A DNA stretch of 9,037 bases, from positions 1-9,037 of the forward strand of contig JAHWLA010000103.1 in NCBI GenBank assembly GCA_019347595.1. Direction: 5' to 3'. The DNA is from Actinomycetota bacterium. Lineage in GTDB: Bacteria > Actinomycetota > Acidimicrobiia > Acidimicrobiales > JAHWLA01. Each line of letters starts with the position of its first letter. The first letter of the stretch is position 1. The notes under the pieces are model-generated. The model worked only from the letters and a program-made list of their open reading frames with translations, was not told the DNA's origin and ran no database searches. The position numbers and the translations under genes were made by a program. Shown one piece after another: positions 5,701-9,037 of the stretch.

Positions 5701-5875
5701 TCCACTGCCGGTCGGGGACCGACACCGGCTCGGTGCACCGATCGCACGGCACGTCGAACTCGGTGCACGGCATGCGCCAGTCGTGGCGGGCGGCATCGGC
5801 CGACGTGCAGTCGGCATCGATGCATTCGAGCGTGCCGTCGTCGTGGGTCACGAGCCAACCGGTGCAGCCGTCCAT
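5690..5875 (-). CDS. Small cysteine-rich, zinc-ribbon-like protein (61 aa)
   Basis: MDGCTGWLVTHDDGTLECIDADC...MPCTEFDVPCDRCTEPVSVPDRQWKAA. The six cysteines are at 4, 18, 23, 37, 44 and 47. C44-x2-C47 is a typical metal-binding pair, and C18-x4-C23 or C37 could complete a zinc site. No signal peptide or membrane helix is visible. The start is the ATG at 5875, 6 nt downstream of a TACTCT box, which with the cysteine pattern supports a real gene despite its size. It is convergent with the RHH-like gene. The next leftward gene upstream ends 41 nt away, so co-transcription with the methyltransferase-glycosylase gene is also possible. Function unknown. Confidence 0.65.
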   Translation of the reverse strand: MDGCTGWLVTHDDGTLECIDADCTSADAARHDWRMPCTEFDVPCDRCTEPVSVPDRQWKAA

Positions 5876-5881
5876 GACCCG

Positions 5882-5887
5882 AGAGTA
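5882..5887 (-). promoter_or_regulatory. Probable -10 box (TACTCT) of the small Cys-rich gene
   Basis: On the minus strand TACTCT lies 6 nt before the ATG at 5875 and fits TANNNT, giving a leaderless arrangement like others in the window. No ribosome-binding site is seen before this ATG. Confidence 0.45.
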
Positions 5888-5916
5888 ACAACGGTGTGAT
5901 TTGCCGGCGCGGACCC

Positions 5917-6972
5917 TCAGCCCGCCACCGCAGCCCGGAGGTGGGCCGACAGCGCGGCGGCCGACGAGGCGGCGTTGAGCCCGCTGGTCGACGGCATGAC
6001 GTAGGCGGGCACGCCGCCGAACCGCTGCGGCTGCCAGCCCGCCGTGGCCGACCGGTTGACCGCCGCCCGCCATCCCTCCAAGCCGACGAAGCAGACGGCC
6101 CGGGGCCGCAGCCACGCCACCAGCCGCTCGACGCGTGCCGCGCCGTCGCGGTACTCGACGAGGGAAAGTTCCTTCGACGCCACCGTGGCCCGCTTCACCA
6201 GATCGGTCATGCCGACGCCGTGGTGGACGAGCGCGTGCAGCGGGTCGAACGGCCGCGACACCAGGCCCGCATCGACGGCCACCCGCCAGAACCGGTTGCT
6301 GCGTCGGGCGAAGCCGACACCCCGGTCGGCCGCGTACTCGCTGGGGTTGAGCCCGCATACCAGCAACCGCATGCCGGGGCCGACCACGTCGGGGAGCGAG
6401 CGCAGCCGATTCGCCCGCACGCGGACCCAGTCGTCGCCCACCACGCCCTCGTCGACCGAGAACCCGGCGCCGACCACCACGTCGGTGAGCCGATCGAGAT
6501 CCCACCCGGCGAACTTGCGACCGGGGGTGTGGTCGGCGGGAAGCTCGTCCCAGTCGAAGTCGCCGCGGTGGACCTGGAGGTCGAAGGGGGCGCCCGGCCG
6601 CAGCGCCGAGTGGAGGCGGGCCAGCGCCAACGGAAGGCGCGGCCGGGGGAGGTGGAGGTAGCTCATGTTGGCCCAGGCGCCCGCGAGCGATCGGTCGCGG
6701 AACGGCAGCGCCTCCAGGTCGGCCTGCACCAGCGCGGCATCGGGGACCGCTTGGCCCGCCATGGCGAGCATCGTCCACGAGGCATCCATCCCGATGACGG
6801 GCCGGCCCAGGTCGCCGAGGTAGCGACCGGCGCCGCACCCCACGTCGACGCGCATCTCTCCTTCGGCGACCGAGGCGCCGAACGCCCGGGCGTCGTCGCT
6901 GCGCACGGGTGGCCGGCGCGATGCCCACTCGGCGCCGCGCTCGTCGTACACCGCCACGGTGTCGCGTTCCAT
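5917..6972 (-). CDS. Fusion of a class I SAM methyltransferase and a Mug/TDG-type mismatch DNA glycosylase
   Basis: One uninterrupted 351-residue frame holds two enzyme domains. Residues ~1-186 are a Methyltransf_11-type fold: motif I VDVGCGAGR (42-50), motif II VIGMDAS (59-65), motif III-like ADLEALPF (84-91) and the post-motif LHSALRPGAPFDLQV. Residues ~189-351 match the G/T(U)-mismatch glycosylase family: LRSLPDVVGPGMRLLVCGLNPS (190-211, with N209 at the position of the catalytic or water-positioning Asn of GINPG), FARRSNRFW (221-229), GVGMTDLVKRATV (252-264) and the closing loop MPSTSGLNA (326-334). The glycosylase domain would remove U or T from G mismatches; the methyltransferase substrate is unknown. 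A SD-like GAGG lies 8 nt before the ATG. The start is 17 nt from a divergent oxidoreductase start, so the two promoters must overlap each other's genes. Confidence 0.9.
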   Translation of the reverse strand: MERDTVAVYDERGAEWASRRPPVRSDDARAFGASVAEGEMRVDVGCGAGRYLGDLGRPVIGMDASWTMLAMAGQAVPDAALVQADLEALPFRDRSLAGAWANMSYLHLPRPRLPLALARLHSALRPGAPFDLQVHRGDFDWDELPADHTPGRKFAGWDLDRLTDVVVGAGFSVDEGVVGDDWVRVRANRLRSLPDVVGPGMRLLVCGLNPSEYAADRGVGFARRSNRFWRVAVDAGLVSRPFDPLHALVHHGVGMTDLVKRATVASKELSLVEYRDGAARVERLVAWLRPRAVCFVGLEGWRAAVNRSATAGWQPQRFGGVPAYVMPSTSGLNAASSAAALSAHLRAAVAG

Positions 6973-6977
6973 GTCGG

Positions 6978-6983
6978 TAGCCT
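6978..6983 (+). promoter_or_regulatory. Probable -10 box (TAGCCT) of the LLM oxidoreductase gene
   Basis: TAGCCT lies 6 nt before the GTG at 6990, in the context CGGTAGCCT that also resembles the boxes at 82 and 3377. It sits wholly within the 17-nt gap between two divergent start codons, so its upstream half must lie inside the methyltransferase-glycosylase coding region. Confidence 0.5.
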
Positions 6984-6989
6984 CGCACT

Positions 6990-7847
6990 GTGAAGGTGCG
7001 CATCGGCTACGGGTTGGGGACGCAAGGCCTGCGCGACCCGGCCACTCGGTTCCCGAGGCTGGTCGCCGCGCTGGAACGCGAGGATTTCGACTCGCTGTGG
7101 CTGTCCGAGCGGATCGGCTCGGACGCGCTGGATCCCGTGGTGGCCTGCGCCCACGCGGCGGCGTGCACCCACCGGTTGAAGCTCGGCTTCAGCGTGCTGG
7201 TCCTGCCGGGCCGCAACCCTGCCGTGCTCGCCAAGGAGCTGGCTACCCTCGACGTCCTCTCCGGCGGCCGGCTGGTGCCTGCCTTCGGACTCGGCATCGC
7301 CGACGAGCACGAGCAACGCGCCTTCGGCGTGGCTCGCGGCGAACGGGCCGCCCGTTTCGACGAGCTGCTGCCAGTGGTGCGCCGCATGTGGGCGGGTGAG
7401 GTCGACGGCCTCGACGTGCGCCCCAAGCCAGGACCGATGGACGTGTGGCTGGGCGGTCGCGCCCCCAGCGAGCTGCGGCGCGTCGGCCGGCTCGGCGACG
7501 GGTGGCTGCCGAGTTTCACCACGCCCGCCGAGGCGGCCGCGGGCCGCGCCGTGGTGGAGGCCGCCGCCGCCGAGCACGGTCGCTCCATCGACCCCGAGCA
7601 CTGGGGCGTCCTCATCCCCTACAGCGACGGCGGCCTGCCCGAGGTGGTGGCCGACGCGGTGCGCAAGCGCCGGCCGGACACCGATCCGGCGGACGTCGTC
7701 CCCGCCAAGGCAGCGCTGCGGCGGCACATCGAGGCGTTCGTCGACGTGGGCTTCTCGAAGTTCGTGCTGGTGCCGGTGGCCGAGCCGGCGTCGTGGGACG
7801 ACGAGGTAGCCGCAGTCGCCGACGCCGTCCTCTCGCTCCAGAACTGA
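6990..7847 (+). CDS. LLM-class (luciferase-like) flavin/F420-dependent oxidoreductase
   Basis: A 285-residue TIM-barrel protein of the bacterial luciferase-like family. Visible are strand 1 (KVRIGYGLGTQG, 2-13), FDSLWLSERI (33-42), LKLGFSVLVLPGRNPAVLAKELATLDVLSGGRLVPAFGLG (63-102) with the family's typical RxPxxLAKxxATLDxLSxGRxxxGxGxG run, and MDVWLGGRAPSELRRVGRLGDGWLPS (150-175), the phosphate-binding GG region. Members use F420 or FMN, and in actinobacteria F420 is common. The substrate cannot be predicted. Length is somewhat short of the usual 290-350. The GTG start is supported by TAGCCT just upstream. It ends 3 nt before the convergent TPR gene's stop, with no room for a separate terminator. 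Confidence 0.9.
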   Translation: MKVRIGYGLGTQGLRDPATRFPRLVAALEREDFDSLWLSERIGSDALDPVVACAHAAACTHRLKLGFSVLVLPGRNPAVLAKELATLDVLSGGRLVPAFGLGIADEHEQRAFGVARGERAARFDELLPVVRRMWAGEVDGLDVRPKPGPMDVWLGGRAPSELRRVGRLGDGWLPSFTTPAEAAAGRAVVEAAAAEHGRSIDPEHWGVLIPYSDGGLPEVVADAVRKRRPDTDPADVVPAKAALRRHIEAFVDVGFSKFVLVPVAEPASWDDEVAAVADAVLSLQN

Positions 7848-7850
7848 GGG

Positions 7851-9037
7851 CTACGCCTCGGACACCGAGGTGCGCCGGCGGCCGCCGACGGCCAACCCGA
7901 ACGCCGTGCGCCAGCCCTCGGCGGTGATGCCGAGGTGGTCGAGGCGGGCTTCGGCGGCGACGAGCGCCTCGCCCGCGTCGGGGGCGTCGAGCGCCTGCAG
8001 CCCGTAGGCCCGCGCCAGTCGGGTGGTGGCCTGGTGTACCCGGTCGCCCGTGGCGTCGACCACCCGCTCGGCTTCGTCGAAGGCGGCGCGGGCGCCCGCC
8101 TCGTCGCCCGCCTGCACCAACGCGCAGGCTCGCCCGAGCAGGGCGAGGGTGGAGTCGAGGTACGTCCGGCCGGAGATGGCGAAGACCTTCTCACCCGCCT
8201 CCATGGCCGCCGACGGTCGCCCGTCGGCCGCCGAGGCCAGCGTCAGCAGCGCGAGGGCGTTGGCCTTCGAACCCTCGGACGAGGCGTGCTCGATGGCCGA
8301 CTCGGCCAGCGCCACCGCCAGCCCGGCATGGCCGGCGTGAAGCTGGGCCATCCCGATCATGACCTGCCCCTCCGACTGGTTCATGTCGCCCGCGAAGGCC
8401 TCGCCGGGGTTCCAGTCGACCAGCGCCGCCAGCGCCATCGTGGGGTCGCCGACATGGTCGGCCGCCGCGGCTCGGGCGAAGGCGGCGACCGGCATGAGCG
8501 TGTTGCTGGTGAGCTCCTCGTCCGCCCGGTCCAGCACCGCCATGCCTTCGCGGACCCGTCCGGCGGCGACGAGGGCACGGCTCAACGTGGCGTAGGCCAG
8601 CCCCTGCCCGCGGATGTCGGACAGGCCCTGGAACTGGTCGACGGCGTCGCGGGCGGGCTCGATGGCGTCCGCCGTTCGGCCCTCCCACAAACGGACCGCG
8701 GATTGGAGGACGAGCATCATGCCGTGCGCCCAGCGGTCGCCGCTGTCGGCGATGCCGTCGATCACGCGGTTCACGATGGCCTCGGCCTCGTCGCGCTTGC
8801 CCTGGAAGAACTTCACGAATCCGAGCAGGCCGTGCGCCCACCCGAGCCCGCCCCAGTCGCGCGCCTCGGTGAAGGCGCGGGCCGACTTCTCCAGCCGTTC
8901 CTCGGCCTGGGGCAGCCGCCCCTGTTCGAACGAGATCCACGCCAGGTTCCACAGCGCCCAGGCCTCGTCGCGCGTGGCGCCCAGCGAGCGGAACACCTCC
9001 AGCGCCTGGCGGATCGACGCCTCGGCGTGCTCGGGCT
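7851..9037 (-). CDS. C-terminal part of a large TPR-repeat protein (partial)
   Basis: The frame is open from the right edge to TAG at 7851, about 395 residues without its N terminus. The GTG at 8996 is an internal valine, since PEHAEASIRQALEVFRSLG reads through from the edge. The sequence is all-helical, with repeats such as DEAWALWNLAWISFEQGRLPQAEERLEKSARAF, GLGWAHGLLGFVKFFQGKRDEAEAIVNRVID and GLAYATLSRALVAAGRVREGMAVLDRADE, which follow the tetratricopeptide pattern. This layout is typical of the C-terminal region of large actinobacterial ATPase/adenylate-cyclase-like or MalT-like STAND proteins. The end (GGRRRTSVSEA) has no LuxR HTH, so the cyclase/AAA type is more likely than a MalT regulator, but the deciding N-terminal domains are outside the window. 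Confidence 0.82.
   Translation of the reverse strand, partial: PEHAEASIRQALEVFRSLGATRDEAWALWNLAWISFEQGRLPQAEERLEKSARAFTEARDWGGLGWAHGLLGFVKFFQGKRDEAEAIVNRVIDGIADSGDRWAHGMMLVLQSAVRLWEGRTADAIEPARDAVDQFQGLSDIRGQGLAYATLSRALVAAGRVREGMAVLDRADEELTSNTLMPVAAFARAAAADHVGDPTMALAALVDWNPGEAFAGDMNQSEGQVMIGMAQLHAGHAGLAVALAESAIEHASSEGSKANALALLTLASAADGRPSAAMEAGEKVFAISGRTYLDSTLALLGRACALVQAGDEAGARAAFDEAERVVDATGDRVHQATTRLARAYGLQALDAPDAGEALVAAEARLDHLGITAEGWRTAFGLAVGGRRRTSVSEA

Noticed and set aside
5091..5891. Upstream extension of the Rpf-like frame (to 5891)
   Set aside because: This part is antisense to the RHH-like gene and is Arg/Ser-rich; the signal peptide begins at the GTG at 5090.
5896..6993. 365-codon rightward open frame
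   Set aside because: It is antisense to the methyltransferase-glycosylase gene, whose domains are clear. The translation is rich in R, G, H and P without motifs, as expected of shadow frames in GC-rich DNA.
5690..7003. 437-codon leftward frame containing the small Cys-rich gene
   Set aside because: Only the last 61 codons look like protein; the rest is an Arg/Gly-rich shadow of the fusion gene in another frame.

Overview
The window is GC-rich (roughly 70%) with the composition and gene types of an actinobacterium. It has GTG starts, an Rpf-type transglycosylase, a luciferase-like (LLM class) oxidoreductase, an RsbW-type ATP-binding protein and a DUF4388 protein. Several starts lie 6 to 9 nt downstream of a TANNNT box, the usual actinobacterial arrangement for leaderless mRNA. 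An Acidimicrobiia-like lineage is my best guess from the gene mix, but the sequence does not prove it. I see no rRNA, tRNA, CRISPR array, transposase or phage gene.

Layout. Positions 1-34 may hold the first codons of a leftward secreted or membrane protein. A DUF6941-like gene (96-533) follows, then a 37-bp near-perfect palindrome (548-584) and a DUF4388 gene (642-1277). From 1255 to 2925, on the minus strand, lies a damaged stretch. It contains the 3' end of a DUF4173/DUF4153-type membrane protein broken by frameshifts, the first ~45 codons of a response-regulator receiver domain, also frameshifted, and a membrane protein with a channel-like pore segment, split by one frameshift near 2265. 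Divergent from that gene are an RsbW-like ATPase (2987-3367) and an acyl-CoA dehydrogenase (3390-4586).

The second half begins with a leftward Rpf-like transglycosylase (4602-5090). Next come a rightward protein with a ribbon-helix-helix-like C-terminal half (5167-5676), a leftward 61-residue cysteine-rich protein (5690-5875) and a leftward fusion of a SAM methyltransferase to a Mug/TDG-type DNA glycosylase (5917-6972). Only 17 nt away, divergently, starts an LLM flavin/F420 oxidoreductase (6990-7847). The window ends inside a leftward TPR-rich protein (7851-9037, N terminus missing).

The genes do not form one pathway. Most are single transcription units with their own promoters, apart from possible coupling of the ATPase gene to the dehydrogenase. 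The points most worth following are the methyltransferase-glycosylase fusion, the 37-bp palindrome carrying a -10-like box on both strands, and the apparent deletion scar joining a response-regulator gene to a DUF4173 gene inside a zone of clustered frameshifts.
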